Positions 1-7,964 of a DNA stretch of 64,000 bases are shown here, one piece after another. Position numbers and translations under genes: made by a program. The stretch is from Sansalvadorimonas sp965221135 (GTDB lineage: Bacteria; Pseudomonadota; Gammaproteobacteria; Pseudomonadales; Endozoicomonadaceae). The stretch is taken from positions 1 through 64,000 of the forward strand of contig CBDCRZ010000157.1 in the NCBI GenBank assembly GCA_965221135.1, written 5' to 3'. Under the pieces are notes generated by a model. That model was given only the letters and a program-made list of their open reading frames with translations, was not told where the DNA came from and made no database searches. How positions within the stretch are numbered: position 1 is the stretch's first letter; each line of letters starts with the position of its first letter.

Positions 1-63
1 GTGGGGTGGAATAAAGAATCTGTTGTCGGTGGAATTTGGGAATTATATAAATAGATATTTATA

Positions 64-522
64 ATGAATGAAGAAGAATATATAAAAGAGCGACTTGATA
101 GTCAGATTGAATGGTATGATAGGAAGAGCCAAGAAGCTCAAAAATGGCATAAGCGACTAAAAAAAATTGAAGTACTATGTGCCGCAGTAATTCCTCTCCT
201 GGCTGGTTTAGGTGATAAAGTTGATTTTGGTGGAGTCATTATCGGCTTGTTAGGTGTGATCATTGCAGTTTGTGCTGGAGTATCACACATAAACAAGTAT
301 CAAGAAAACTGGCTAATGTATAGAACTACCTGTGAAAGTCTGAAACACGAAAAATACTTGTTTATTACAAATTCAAAATCCTACGCAGACTACGATGCAT
401 TTAGTCGCTTTGTTGAACGAATAGAGGGGCTAATCTCTAAAGAAAACTCTCAATGGTCAAGAGTTACCAACGAGAAAGCACATAACAAGCCCATCCAGGC
501 GACATCCTCCGTCGGCGCCTGA
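64..522 (+). CDS. DUF4231/SLATT-like two-TM membrane protein (gene cassette)
   Basis: The 152-aa protein has a charged amphipathic start (residues 1-33, opening MNEEEYIKERLDSQIEWYD), two adjacent hydrophobic segments at about residues 34-52 and 56-76, and a cytosolic helical tail. That layout and the opening motif match the DUF4231 branch of the SLATT family. SLATT domains are two-TM effectors predicted to form pores in nucleotide-sensing defence systems; here there is no partner enzyme, so a role is only inferred. The stop codon lies inside an attC-like site (482-536), which is how integron cassette ORFs typically end. The last residues are therefore encoded by the recombination site. The start follows an AT-rich leader with no strong RBS. 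Confidence 0.7.
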   Translation: MNEEEYIKERLDSQIEWYDRKSQEAQKWHKRLKKIEVLCAAVIPLLAGLGDKVDFGGVIIGLLGVIIAVCAGVSHINKYQENWLMYRTTCESLKHEKYLFITNSKSYADYDAFSRFVERIEGLISKENSQWSRVTNEKAHNKPIQATSSVGA

Positions 523-536
523 TGGGGGCGTTAGGT
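482..536 (+). other. attC recombination site of cassette 1
   Basis: A 55-bp imperfect palindrome begins near ATAAC and ends with the core GTTAGGT (530-536). The arms CCCATCCAGGCG and CGCCTGATGGG pair with one unpaired C, as in the extrahelical bases of folded integron attC sites. It overlaps the stop of the upstream ORF, the usual attC position. No integrase gene lies in the window. Confidence 0.75.
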
Positions 537-552
537 GCGGGAGTTACCATAC

Positions 553-1317
553 TTACTCGTGTGTTGAAAAACAGAAATATCCTTCTTTTCGAACGTCACT
601 AATTAAGTTGCCGAGTACAAATTCTTTGTGCATATAAACTGGAAAACCATATTCTAAAGCTCCATATTCAACCCCATAACCAGAGGCATATTGATAATTC
701 TCACTAAAACCATGAACAGATGCATGTACACATATTTCAGCTAATTCACCTGCAAAAATCAGGGCATCAGGCATAAATTCGAATAGCATCTCGTGTGTTT
801 CAGGCGTAGAGAATATTGAACACGTTGGTTTTACTAAAGTTTTTGTGCTTGGTAAAAAATGATCTCTTATTAACGTTTTAGTTTTTCTTCCTAAAGCCAC
901 ATCTGTTTCAAGCTGAAAGTCAACAACTGGAATCGAATAATGGTTACAGAAATCAACTAATTTAATGACACTCAACAAGTAAGAATGCTCATTGGAGTTA
1001 ATGTCAACTAAACATGTTACTAATTTAACATCTTCTTTTAATGCTTTTTCAACTTCACCAAAAAAATTTCCTTTTTTGTCTGGTATATATTTTTTACACT
1101 TCGGAGTTACAGCCCTACAGCCACCGGGTGCAAAATCTCTATTAAAATGAACCTCTCCATCTCTCGTAATAGCTCTTGGAATGATTACCCTCTCTGATGG
1201 TATGCTTTTAACAACAGAGGTGTCCTTAGACATCTTATTTTTCTTATCGCTCCGAGGACGACTGTTTACACCAGTGGAAGATACAGTACACTTTAAAAAA
1301 TCAGATGAAATTTCCAT
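553..1317 (-). CDS. hypothetical cassette protein, 254 aa
   Basis: I do not recognise this protein. It has a basic, low-complexity N-terminus (about residues 1-45), then a mixed alpha/beta body with no membrane segment. A start nearer residue 29 is possible. It lies between two attC sites and is transcribed against the usual cassette orientation, so it probably has its own promoter, as antisense cassettes such as toxin-antitoxin genes do. Base composition is AT-rich like the neighbouring cassettes and unlike the plasmid backbone. No catalytic motif is evident. Confidence 0.6.
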   Translation of the reverse strand: MEISSDFLKCTVSSTGVNSRPRSDKKNKMSKDTSVVKSIPSERVIIPRAITRDGEVHFNRDFAPGGCRAVTPKCKKYIPDKKGNFFGEVEKALKEDVKLVTCLVDINSNEHSYLLSVIKLVDFCNHYSIPVVDFQLETDVALGRKTKTLIRDHFLPSTKTLVKPTCSIFSTPETHEMLFEFMPDALIFAGELAEICVHASVHGFSENYQYASGYGVEYGALEYGFPVYMHKEFVLGNLISDVRKEGYFCFSTHE

Positions 1318-1410
1318 ACGCCTAGATAGTCCTTAAAATATTTAATCCCATAAACTAAGATCCATTATAAATACCAAATAGTGATATCTGTTTAACAATT
1401 AAGAAAGAGC

Positions 1411-1458
1411 ACCTAACAAAAAAATCCAGGTGACGACTACGGCGCACCTGATTAGGCT
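1411..1458 (+). other. attC of cassette 2, left part, interrupted by the IS110-family element
   Basis: The sequence opens with a perfect core ACCTAAC (1411-1417), followed by arms ATCCAGGTG and CACCTGAT around a short loop. The matching GTTAGGT core is not here but at 2835-2841, just beyond the insertion sequence. The IS has therefore landed inside the attC, near its conserved right core. Confidence 0.75.
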
Positions 1459-1473
1459 ATATGGACTCCCCCC

Positions 1474-1729
1474 GCTGTCAAGCACCGGTTTCTAATAACA
1501 TTATTGGATTAGACGTCAGCTCTATATACGACCTGTTTATGGGCTTTTGCCCTGGCCATGATGATATGCGCTGGGAAACAGGCTCCATTCGTTAGTCGGC
1601 ATCAAGTGCCAGCCAAATCAACGAGCTTCTGTCTCCGCGGTCTGACCGTAATGTCATCAGTTGCCTTCGCTTTGGCGCGGTGAGGATGACGAACTGTTCC
1701 CTCTCTCTTGCCTACGCTTTAGATTGTGT
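1474..1729 (-). ncRNA. candidate bridge RNA in the IS1111-group non-coding end
   Basis: IS110-family elements encode a structured bridge RNA whose loops pair with target and donor DNA; in the IS1111 subgroup it lies downstream of the recombinase, as this segment does. The segment contains CATTCGTTAG at 1586-1595, identical to the first ten bases of the right flank of the insertion (2830-2839), and GGATTAG at 1506-1512, which shares GATTAG with the left flank (1450-1455). Such matches are expected of target-binding loops. RNA boundaries and fold are not determined. Confidence 0.5.
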
Positions 1730-2752
1730 TCAGATCGCCATCTTGTACTCGGTTTCGTGCGCTAACAGTGCCCAGATCATTCGGGCATTTTTTGCGGCTA
1801 CCGCCACGACGGTGCGTTTGTACCCCCGACGCTCCAACAGTTGTTGCACCCAAAGGCTGACTCTGTCTTTTTTCTCTTTCGCTCGCAGAACCACAGAGCG
1901 GGCGCCATGGACTAATAATGTGCGCAGATACTTGTCACCCCGCTTGGTTATACGCCCCAGTCGTGTGACGCCCCCCGTACTGTATTGTTTCGGTGTCAGC
2001 CCTAACCAGGCACTGAACTGCCGGCTGGAGTGAAAGGTGTCAACTTGACCAACCGTGGCAATCCCCGCAGTGGCGGTTTTAGCACCGACACCCGGGATTT
2101 CCATGATTCTCTGGGCGTTGTCTGACTCTCGGGCCATGTGATTAATCAGGCGGTCATAAGCCAGAACGTCTTTGGTCAGTTGCTGCACCCTTTTAAACGT
2201 ATCATCAATCATTTGTCGCACTGTCCAGGGAAGACTATTCTCCGCATCTTCCAGAACACGCTGCAGTGCTTTTTGCCCGGGATGGCGACCTTTTGCCATG
2301 ACAATACTAAACTCACTGAGCAGGCCCCGGATCTGGTTGATGAAAGCCGTCCGTGTTTGCACCAGGGCCTGCCGAGTGCGATGGACGCAAAGGACAGCCT
2401 GCTGATCGACACTTTTAACAGAGACAAAGCGCATATTTGGTCGAGAGGCCGCTTCGCAAATCGCTTCCGCATCGTTGCTATCGTTTTTACCGCCTTTACG
2501 ATAGGGCGCGACATACTTGGGTGCGATGATGCGTACATCGTGTTGCTGCTCAAGTGACTGGAAGACACGAGACCAATGGTGCGCTCCTGAACAGGCCTCC
2601 ATGGCGATCAGTGAAGAAGGTAACTGTGCAATCGTCTCCAGAAGCTTGTGACGTTTCACCGTTTTACGAATCTTGACCTTCCCGTATTGATCGACACCAT
2701 GAAGGCTGAAAGAACTTTTTGCCAGATCAATACCAATGGTTAAGACTTTCAT
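1730..2752 (-). CDS. IS110-family transposase, IS1111 group
   Basis: This 340-aa DEDD transposase catalyses excision and site-specific insertion of the element. The N-terminal RuvC-like domain shows the acidic set D9 (GIDLAK), E52 (AMEACSG) and D91/D94 (KNDSNDAE). The C-terminal Transposase_20 domain contains the helix-hairpin-like PGVGAKTA and the serine motif YSTGG before GRITKRGDKYLR. Length is normal for the family and the frame is intact, so it may be active. It reads leftward and is followed by the presumed bridge-RNA segment. Confidence 0.92.
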   Translation of the reverse strand: MKVLTIGIDLAKSSFSLHGVDQYGKVKIRKTVKRHKLLETIAQLPSSLIAMEACSGAHHWSRVFQSLEQQHDVRIIAPKYVAPYRKGGKNDSNDAEAICEAASRPNMRFVSVKSVDQQAVLCVHRTRQALVQTRTAFINQIRGLLSEFSIVMAKGRHPGQKALQRVLEDAENSLPWTVRQMIDDTFKRVQQLTKDVLAYDRLINHMARESDNAQRIMEIPGVGAKTATAGIATVGQVDTFHSSRQFSAWLGLTPKQYSTGGVTRLGRITKRGDKYLRTLLVHGARSVVLRAKEKKDRVSLWVQQLLERRGYKRTVVAVAAKNARMIWALLAHETEYKMAI

Positions 2753-2857
2753 CGGACTTCTCCTGCTTACAACGTACTTCGTAAATCGTTAGTCTGGCAC
2801 TTGTTGCCGTAAGTGGGGGGAGTCCATATCATTCGTTAGGTTCCAAGGAAAAATCGA

Positions 2858-3573
2858 GTGCAATCTAAAGAAACCTATAAAATATCTCTTACAAACATTA
2901 TTGCATTGATGACAGTTTCTGTACCGATTCTTTATGTAATCGGATATTTCTATGAGCAGGGGTGGGTTGAAGGTTTTGGCTTGAATGAGCAGTTCTTCCC
3001 AAAAAGCGTTCATGATTATCTTATAAGCTCATTCTTTGTTTTATATAAAGTAGCTGCGGACCTGTTCGCATATGCAATAACTAACTACTATGTTTTCATC
3101 CCAGTTAGTATTATTATGTTTGTAACAGGCATTTTGGCTCTTTACTACATTAAAAACGAAACACAAATTGATAGAAAAATAGAAAAATAGAAAAAGTAAA
3201 GAGTATCTCTTGGGTTCAATGGGTTACAATTCCTTCGCTTTTAGCAGTATTAGGATTCTTAATTCCATACATAATCGTCATGTGTCTTGCAGTTATAGTT
3301 CTAATACCATATGCATCATATACTCATGGTAAAAATCTTGCTCTGAATAACAAAAACGAATTTAACAGTTGCAAACTTGAATTCATGAAGAAAGATGATG
3401 AGTGCATTTACCTCATCAAAGAAAAGGAAGTCATTTTAAGTGGAATGCTAATTGCCAAATCAGCAACACATATAGCCGTTTGGGATGGGAAAACAACAAT
3501 AATCAAGCCATTACGAAATAACACATTAGAAATTCGTTCAGGGGAATTGGAACCTAAATCGGGTAAGGGCTGA
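2858..3573 (+). pseudogene. cassette membrane protein split by an 8-bp repeat expansion
   Basis: Two ORFs, 2858-3190 and 3280-3573, read as one protein if one unit of a triplicated 8-mer (ATAGAAAA, 3171-3194) is removed. The frame then runs on through KVKSISWVQW into the downstream ORF. The restored protein of about 235 aa has three to four hydrophobic segments in its N-terminal two thirds and a soluble C-terminal domain containing KDDECIYLIKEKEVIL. I do not recognise a family. The original C-terminus is also lost, because the last codons come from the adjacent group II intron remnant. This is a cassette lying downstream of the IS-interrupted attC. Confidence 0.65.
3171..3194 (+). repeat. three tandem copies of ATAGAAAA
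   Basis: Three perfect 8-bp units follow each other in the reading frame of the membrane protein. Three copies put a TAG in frame; two copies would restore the full ORF, since 8 is not a multiple of 3. Confidence 0.9.
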
Positions 3574-3640
3574 CTTTTCTTCAGCCCTCCCCACACCACC
3601 CGGCATGCCGGTCCGCACCGGGCGGTTCACCGAGAATGGT
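3557..3640 (-). mobile_element. group II intron 3' end (domains V-VI) remnant
   Basis: Read leftward, ACCGCCCGG and CCGGGTGGT pair around a TGC/GCA inner stem with a two-base bulge, the form of intron domain V. A second hairpin with arms GGGCTGA/TCAGCCC follows, like domain VI, and then TTACCCGAT. It lies directly after the maturase fragment, where domain V belongs. A nearly identical segment is at 6287-6370. Confidence 0.65.
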
Positions 3641-3926
3641 GAAACCTGATCCACAACTCTTTCAATGAAAGCAACCCAAAGAACTTCAGAACCTCATTAC
3701 TTAATCCCAACTGTACCGCGCAGGTTTTGGCCAGACGGTAAAACCCTTTATTACTCCCTGCCAACATTACAGCATCTTTCAGACTGACTCCCAGATTCAC
3801 CAGTTTACGAACACGTGTTCGTGGATACCGCCACTGTTTGAGGAAACAACTGCGTAATCGGCGCCGTATCCATTGATCCAGTAAAGGGAGTGGCCGGTAA
3901 TATTCTGACAGTGTGTAATAACCCAT
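3627..3926 (-). pseudogene. group II intron reverse transcriptase/maturase, C-terminal fragment
   Basis: These 99 residues match the maturase (domain X) end of group II intron proteins, which binds the intron RNA and promotes splicing: a GW-MGYY start, LDQWIRRRLRSCFLKQWRYP, then SNKGFYRLAKT. The reverse-transcriptase domain is missing. Coding sequence stops upstream at a 21-copy tandem octamer array, so this is a dead 5'-truncated copy. The stop codon abuts domain V, as in intact introns. Confidence 0.85.
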
Positions 3927-3936
3927 CCAGCCTCGC

Positions 3937-4110
3937 GGTTACGCGGTTACGCGGTTACGCGGTTACGCGGTTACGCGGTTACGCGGTTACGCGGTTACGC
4001 GGTTACGCGGTTACGCGGTTACGCGGTTACGCGGTTACGCGGTTACGCGGTTACGCGGTTACGCGGTTACGCGGTTACGCGGTTACGCGGTTACGCGGTT
4101 ACGCGGTTAC
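3937..4110 (+). repeat. 21-copy tandem array of GGTTACGC
   Basis: Twenty-one perfect 8-bp units plus six further bases run without a single substitution. The array replaces the upstream part of the maturase fragment. Perfect identity indicates recent expansion by slippage or unequal exchange. It contains no spacers and so is not a CRISPR. Confidence 0.97.
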
Positions 4111-4186
4111 CGATATTGATGCACAAGCTTTCTCTATAATCAAAGAGCTAAAAGCAGCAGGCTATAAAATTAACATGTAATCGTAT

Positions 4187-4216
4187 AATCGGGTAGCCGG
4201 AGGTTTCTAACCTCCA
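4187..4216 (-). repeat. AATCGGGTA-bordered hairpin, copy 1
   Basis: A GGAGGTTTCTAACCTCC hairpin (4199-4215) sits next to AATCGGGTA (4187-4195). The same border occurs at both group II domain V-VI remnants and at 5157. Read leftward it resembles an intron domain VI plus 3' terminus, so this may be the end of a related, more decayed intron. Confidence 0.4.
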
Positions 4217-4282
4217 GCATACGGCGCCCCACAACCAGTCGCTAGCTGCATATACACCAACATCTATCACCCAATATATGAC

Positions 4283-5158
4283 ATGAACATATTTGATTTT
4301 GACTTTAGAAACATTGAATCGGCGAACTTTAAAGAAGACTCTGTAAGAGAAATACTTTTAGTACCGTTGCTAACGGCACTAGGCTATAAGCCATATAGTG
4401 ATTTTTCTATCGAGCGGAGTCCAAAATTAACTCACCCATATGTATTAATTGGAAGCAAAAAAAACAAAGTCAGTATATTTCCAGATTATATATTGAAGAT
4501 TAAAAATACGAATATTTGCATTATCGATGCGAAAGCACCAAACCAAAAAATAAATGTAGGTAAAAATGTAGAGCAAGCATATAGTTATGCAATTCACCCT
4601 GAAGTAAGAGCGAGCTTATATGCTTTATGCAATGGACATGAACTAACTGTTTTCCATGTCAATCGAATAGAGCCAATTGCAACATTCAAACTATGTGAAA
4701 TAGAGTCGTGCTGGTTGAAATTAAACAATCTTCTATCACCTTACAAAATTCAAAATATCACTTTAAATCCAAAGAACCTTTACCCAGATTACGGCACATA
4801 CCTATATAAATCAGGAATTAATAAAGAAACAACCATTAATGATCAGAATGTTCCTATTGATCACATCACAAAAGTGAACGATGGGATATATACAGTACTA
4901 ATAAATAGAATAGAAAACGATACGGAATATGCTGTTTCTTTTGACTTTGATCAAATAAGACTAACCGAACTGCTTACAACAATGCTAGAAGATGATGCTA
5001 AAAAAATCTTTAATAATCTTCATAAACAACCATTCAAAAGCGATATATTTCCTCCTCATTCTGTAAATATTGAGTCATATTTAGGCAAACCAACTGAAAC
5101 TCAATATGAAGTTATTGTTCCACTAAATGTAAACAAATTCACAAGTAGCTGCAGCTAA
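4283..5158 (+). CDS. PD-(D/E)XK nuclease-like protein (type I R-subunit N-terminal type)
   Basis: This 291-aa protein resembles the HSDR_N domain of type I restriction R subunits: FKEDSVREILLVPLLTALGY, then P67-D68 in FPDYILKI and D82-A-K84 in IIDAKAP, giving a PD...DxK nuclease centre. A Q-AYSYAIHPEVRA helix follows, as in such domains. Unlike a real R subunit it has no helicase part; the C-terminal 130 residues are not recognised. It stands alone, AT-rich, between two AATCGGGTA hairpin repeats. A lone defence nuclease is the likeliest role but is inferred. Confidence 0.65.
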   Translation: MNIFDFDFRNIESANFKEDSVREILLVPLLTALGYKPYSDFSIERSPKLTHPYVLIGSKKNKVSIFPDYILKIKNTNICIIDAKAPNQKINVGKNVEQAYSYAIHPEVRASLYALCNGHELTVFHVNRIEPIATFKLCEIESCWLKLNNLLSPYKIQNITLNPKNLYPDYGTYLYKSGINKETTINDQNVPIDHITKVNDGIYTVLINRIENDTEYAVSFDFDQIRLTELLTTMLEDDAKKIFNNLHKQPFKSDIFPPHSVNIESYLGKPTETQYEVIVPLNVNKFTSSCS

Positions 5159-5186
5159 TCGGGTAACCGGAGGTTTCTAACCTCCA
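5157..5186 (-). repeat. AATCGGGTA-bordered hairpin, copy 2
   Basis: This is almost the same sequence as the one at 4187-4216 (AATCGGGTA then GGAGGTTTCTAACCTCC), now at the stop codon of the nuclease-like gene. The two copies bracket that gene in direct orientation. Confidence 0.5.
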
Positions 5187-5429
5187 GCCCCCAGATGCGG
5201 GCGTTTAGTTTTCAATCATGAGATCATCATCTTGAAACATGGATTCATTTACTCAAAGGAATCAGTTCCTTCCTACCTTTTCCCTCATTGTTCAACAGGA
5301 AGGATGGAGCCAGATCTAGAAAACGGGCTGTCTCGTCAGACTGGCGAATCAATTGCTTGGGGAAAAGAAGACCATTGGGAAGAATCGTTTCATAAGGAAA
5401 TTCTCAGGCTTGACCTACAGTGTTCAACT

Positions 5430-5660
5430 CAACAACCACCGGCTAAAGCCGGTGGGTTAGTATTACGGACTGAAAGTCCGGATACGCGTCAAAGACGCGT
5501 TGATGTTAACCTTCAGTCCTGAATTTTGTGACAAACACAAAATGGTACTGAATTTTAAAAACCGTATGACTGCCAAATCTATAGTCCACTGCCCTACATC
5601 TCACACCGAACATACGGCAGGAAGTATCGTAGCTAAAGCTGACCGGCTAAAGCCGGTGGT
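5430..5660 (+). mobile_element. IS200/IS605-like end with consecutive short hairpins
   Basis: Three hairpins follow each other: CACCGGCTAAAGCCGGTG (5437-5454), GGACTGAAAGTCC (5467-5479) and ACGCGTCAAAGACGCGT (5484-5500). The first is repeated at 5642-5657. The CCGGCTAAAGCCGG stem and its setting resemble the right ends of IS605/IS1341 elements, where hairpins guide single-strand transposition. No tnpA or tnpB ORF is left, so this is a non-autonomous or decayed end. The rest of 5190-5700 holds no convincing gene. Confidence 0.45.
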
Positions 5661-5712
5661 TTTAACCTTTTAGGGGACTAATAAATCCTGCGGTGAGGTT
5701 GGCGTTTTAGTT

Positions 5713-6369
5713 ATGGCCGGTGATCTTTACGCGCCGGATGAGCATAAACCTGAAGCCCAGGTATTATTCAATCCTGTATATATAAATCCTCCGCCTTTAT
5801 TATTTAGCCTATAAAACGAGTATCCAAAAAAAATCAATATATTAATGAAGGAAGCATTTTCTTTATTTTGGTCTGACTCAGCGTCTTGCGGTAACAAAGT
5901 ACGAGTGGGCGTTGAAGAATTACTTAACGATTTAAATATAGATAAAGAGAGAAAGGATAGAAATGGAATCCCTATTTTGAGCAAGAAGGGACGACCCAAG
6001 CCTATCATGCTACACAACCGGCTAGAGAATTTTAGTAAGAAAGGTGCTTCACAGCGAGCTTGTGCAAATGTCTTGGAATCGATCAAATGGTTAGGGAATG
6101 AATCTAGCCATGCAGGAATGCAGATACACCAAGGTATTGTATACAGGGCAGTAATGGTTTTCGGAGATGTGCTTGCATGTATTTATAAAAACATTCCACT
6201 CCCTCAAGATTCGAATCATTCTATTGAGCACATAAATTTCTGGTACCACCCCGACAAACAAGCAATGTGGCCAAAAAACTTAAATCGGGTAAGGGCTGAT
6301 TTTTCTTCAGCCCTCCCCACACCACCACTTTTTGCGGGTCCGCACCGGGCGGCTCACGGAAAGTTTTAA
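5713..6369 (+). pseudogene. DUF4145-like protein remnant
   Basis: From ATG 5713 a frame runs MAGDLYAPDEHKPEAQ up to an in-frame TAA at 5812, then continues as an ORF from ATG 5845. The part after the stop has the DUF4145 pattern: a basic mid-section, LHNRLENFSKKG and IKWLGNESSHAG. DUF4145 domains often occur next to restriction or defence genes. The C-terminal residues after about 6290 come from a group II intron end that cuts the gene, so both a nonsense mutation and a 3' truncation are present. A short functional product from 5845 cannot be excluded. Confidence 0.55.
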
Positions 6370-6370
6370 C
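6287..6370 (-). mobile_element. second group II intron domain V-VI remnant
   Basis: Read leftward it shows the same domain V/VI hairpins and TTACCCGAT end as the copy at 3557-3640, with a few substitutions. No maturase coding sequence follows to its right. Confidence 0.6.
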
Positions 6371-6533
6371 CGCCATTGAGTTCAATAGACTGTAACTGTC
6401 ACCTCTCTCCTCATACTTGAGTCCAAGATTTGGTTACATGCACCCTCAATGCAGCCAGAGCTGGTTTCATGTGCTATCTCCAATATCGAGTAAGAGCCGG
6501 TCGGCTCGTTCGCTATTGAGGGCACATAACTCC
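6364..6533 (+). repeat. 170-bp dispersed repeat, copy 1
   Basis: Starts with TTTAACCGCCATTGAG and ends with GAGGGCACATAACTCC. It recurs at 7107-7284 with small indels and a few substitutions. I see no gene in it. The segment between the copies (6540-7100) holds no ORF I can support; it is intergenic-looking DNA of unknown origin. Confidence 0.85.
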
Positions 6534-7106
6534 TCTCTGCTTTCCATGTTCAGCCCTTCGTTGGCGACTCCTGCCGGACAACTACTATGGCGTCTGCTGA
6601 CTTCTGCCTGAACACGATCAGGATTACTCCTGACCGCGCTATCGTGTGTTCATCGGATTCGCTTGTTCTGGCTGATAAGGTCAGAACACCTGGCCTGTGA
6701 AACCAGTGGCCAAATTGGGGAATAAACACGATCGCCTGTCAGGCAGATCTCCCCGGATAAGGACATGAACTGTCAGTGCACAACTCCCGCATTTACCGTA
6801 TCTCGCAAACCCGGGGGCTTCGTGATCATTGGCCCACTCGCCCCGGAGACTCGGTCTTATATGCGATTTCTGTTCGTCAGCTCGCACCTTGCACTCGGGC
6901 TTCCTCCGCACAGCACCTCGCGGGGCTGCACTTGCCGTCGGCTAGACACTTGACGGTTATAAAATTGGAGTGCCATCATACCCTGTCAGCCTGCTGTTGT
7001 GTCGTTGATCGTGTCTCGCCGGGCTTGATGCAGGAGACGCAGCAGTGTCTGATTTGGATATCTACATCAAAGTAGTCTGTCAAACGCTAAAAACTGCAGC
7101 ATCGAG

Positions 7107-7284
7107 TTTAACCGTCATTGAGTTCAATAGACTTAGACTGCAACTGTCACCTCTCTCCTCATGCTTGAGTCCAAGATTTGGTTACATGCACCCTCAATGC
7201 AGCCAGAGCTGGTTTCATGTGCAGCTATCGCCAATATCGAGTAAGAGCCGGTTGGCTCGTTCGCTATTGAGGGCACATAACTCC
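7107..7284 (+). repeat. 170-bp dispersed repeat, copy 2
   Basis: Second copy of the repeat at 6364-6533. Its right edge falls exactly where the IS66 tnpB fragment stops, so it marks an insertion or recombination breakpoint. Confidence 0.85.
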
Positions 7285-7356
7285 ATCAATGGATTTACGC
7301 ATATCCACAAAATCTGTGTACAGAAAAACGGATATGTCAGTGCTGGGGCGAATCAT
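7283..7356 (-). pseudogene. IS66 tnpB N-terminal fragment
   Basis: Reads MIRPSTDISVFLYTDFVDM followed by RKSIDG, the start of the IS66 TnpB (Orf2) family, and then breaks off at the 170-bp repeat. Its ATG overlaps the TGA of the upstream tnpA remnant as in intact IS66 operons. Confidence 0.7.
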
Positions 7357-7669
7357 GGTGTACGCATGCGCAACCTCTGAATGAGTTCGACCGCCTGGGC
7401 AGTATCGGCTTCAACCTGTATATCCCCCGCCAGATGAATCAGTAGTACCTTTCCAGAGGGAGGCACCGGTTTCATGGGTTCTGAGACCATGAGAGGAATG
7501 AGTTTTTCTCAACTGTCGGTTTGAGGAGTTTGCGTTTCCAGTATCCCTGATGGTGATAGTTGATGTGATTCGTCCGGCTCCACTCTGTTTGGGTGAGGCC
7601 GGACTGTTGCCAGCGGTGAACACGCTTTGTCCACAACTGTGCCAGCGGGGTTTGTTTATCTGGTTTCAT
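7357..7669 (-). pseudogene. IS66 tnpA accessory protein, frameshifted
   Basis: The first frame (MKPDKQTPLAQLWTKRVHRW) with SGLTQTEWSR and GYWKRKL is the helix-turn-helix-like IS66 TnpA (Orf1). A one-base shift near 7495 moves the rest into another frame (KVLLIHLAGDIQVEADTAQA), which ends at the tnpB start. The ORF is broken and its IS66 operon is truncated. Confidence 0.7.
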
Positions 7670-7737
7670 GAAGTACTCCTGCCTGAATGAGTAACAGGAG
7701 TATTTGCGCGGTGGATTTTATGAAAAGGAAAGTGAGG

Positions 7738-7900
7738 AGAAATTATCGCTTACTGGAACCCTATAACTGGTTCCGGTATGTACTGACCCAACCTTCCTAA
7801 AATAGGAAAAGAACAGCTGGTTACAGAAGACAGCGTAGATCACCTGCTGCCGATGAATCTCTCTGCTGATGAAAAAATACCGGCTTCGTATGGATAGGGG
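7738..7900 (+). pseudogene. IS66 tnpC C-terminal remnant
   Basis: LLEPYNWFRYVLTQ, then after a frameshift EDSVDHLLPMN, match the IS66_C tail of the IS66 transposase. It points the opposite way to the tnpA/tnpB remnants, so the element was rearranged as well as truncated. Confidence 0.5.
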
Positions 7901-7964
7901 AAGATGGTGTTCCCCGTTCGCTTACGCTGATACCGTTACAGTGCGGAATTTTGAAAACCCTTAA

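Larger units (their letters stand above)
1459..2829 (-). mobile_element. IS110-family (IS1111 group) insertion sequence in an attC site
   Basis: A 1.37-kb element is bounded by perfect 15-bp inverted repeats ATATGGACTCCCCCC (1459-1473) and its complement (2815-2829). It carries one transposase gene and about 250 bp of non-coding DNA downstream of that gene. Short near-terminal inverted repeats and a downstream non-coding end are features of the IS1111 subgroup; classical IS110 members lack the repeats. Known IS1111-attC elements insert site-specifically in integron attC sites, as this one has. No target duplication is seen, which is normal for the family. Confidence 0.85.

Noticed and set aside
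3937..4110. CRISPR array
   Set aside because: Pure tandem repeat without spacers; likewise the 11-bp array at 63274-63427. No cas genes are present.
3890..4180. 96-codon ORF across the GGTTACGC array
   Set aside because: Its sequence is only the translated octamer (VTRLRGYA repeats) and it is produced by the array itself.
5232..5522. 96-codon ORF ending in the IS605-like hairpins
   Set aside because: Its C-terminal third is the translated hairpin cluster, and the rest matches no TnpA or TnpB motif.
6417..7380. Several 60-110 codon ORFs in the 170-bp repeats and the DNA between them
   Set aside because: They follow the duplicated non-coding repeat, have no RBS and encode no recognisable domain.
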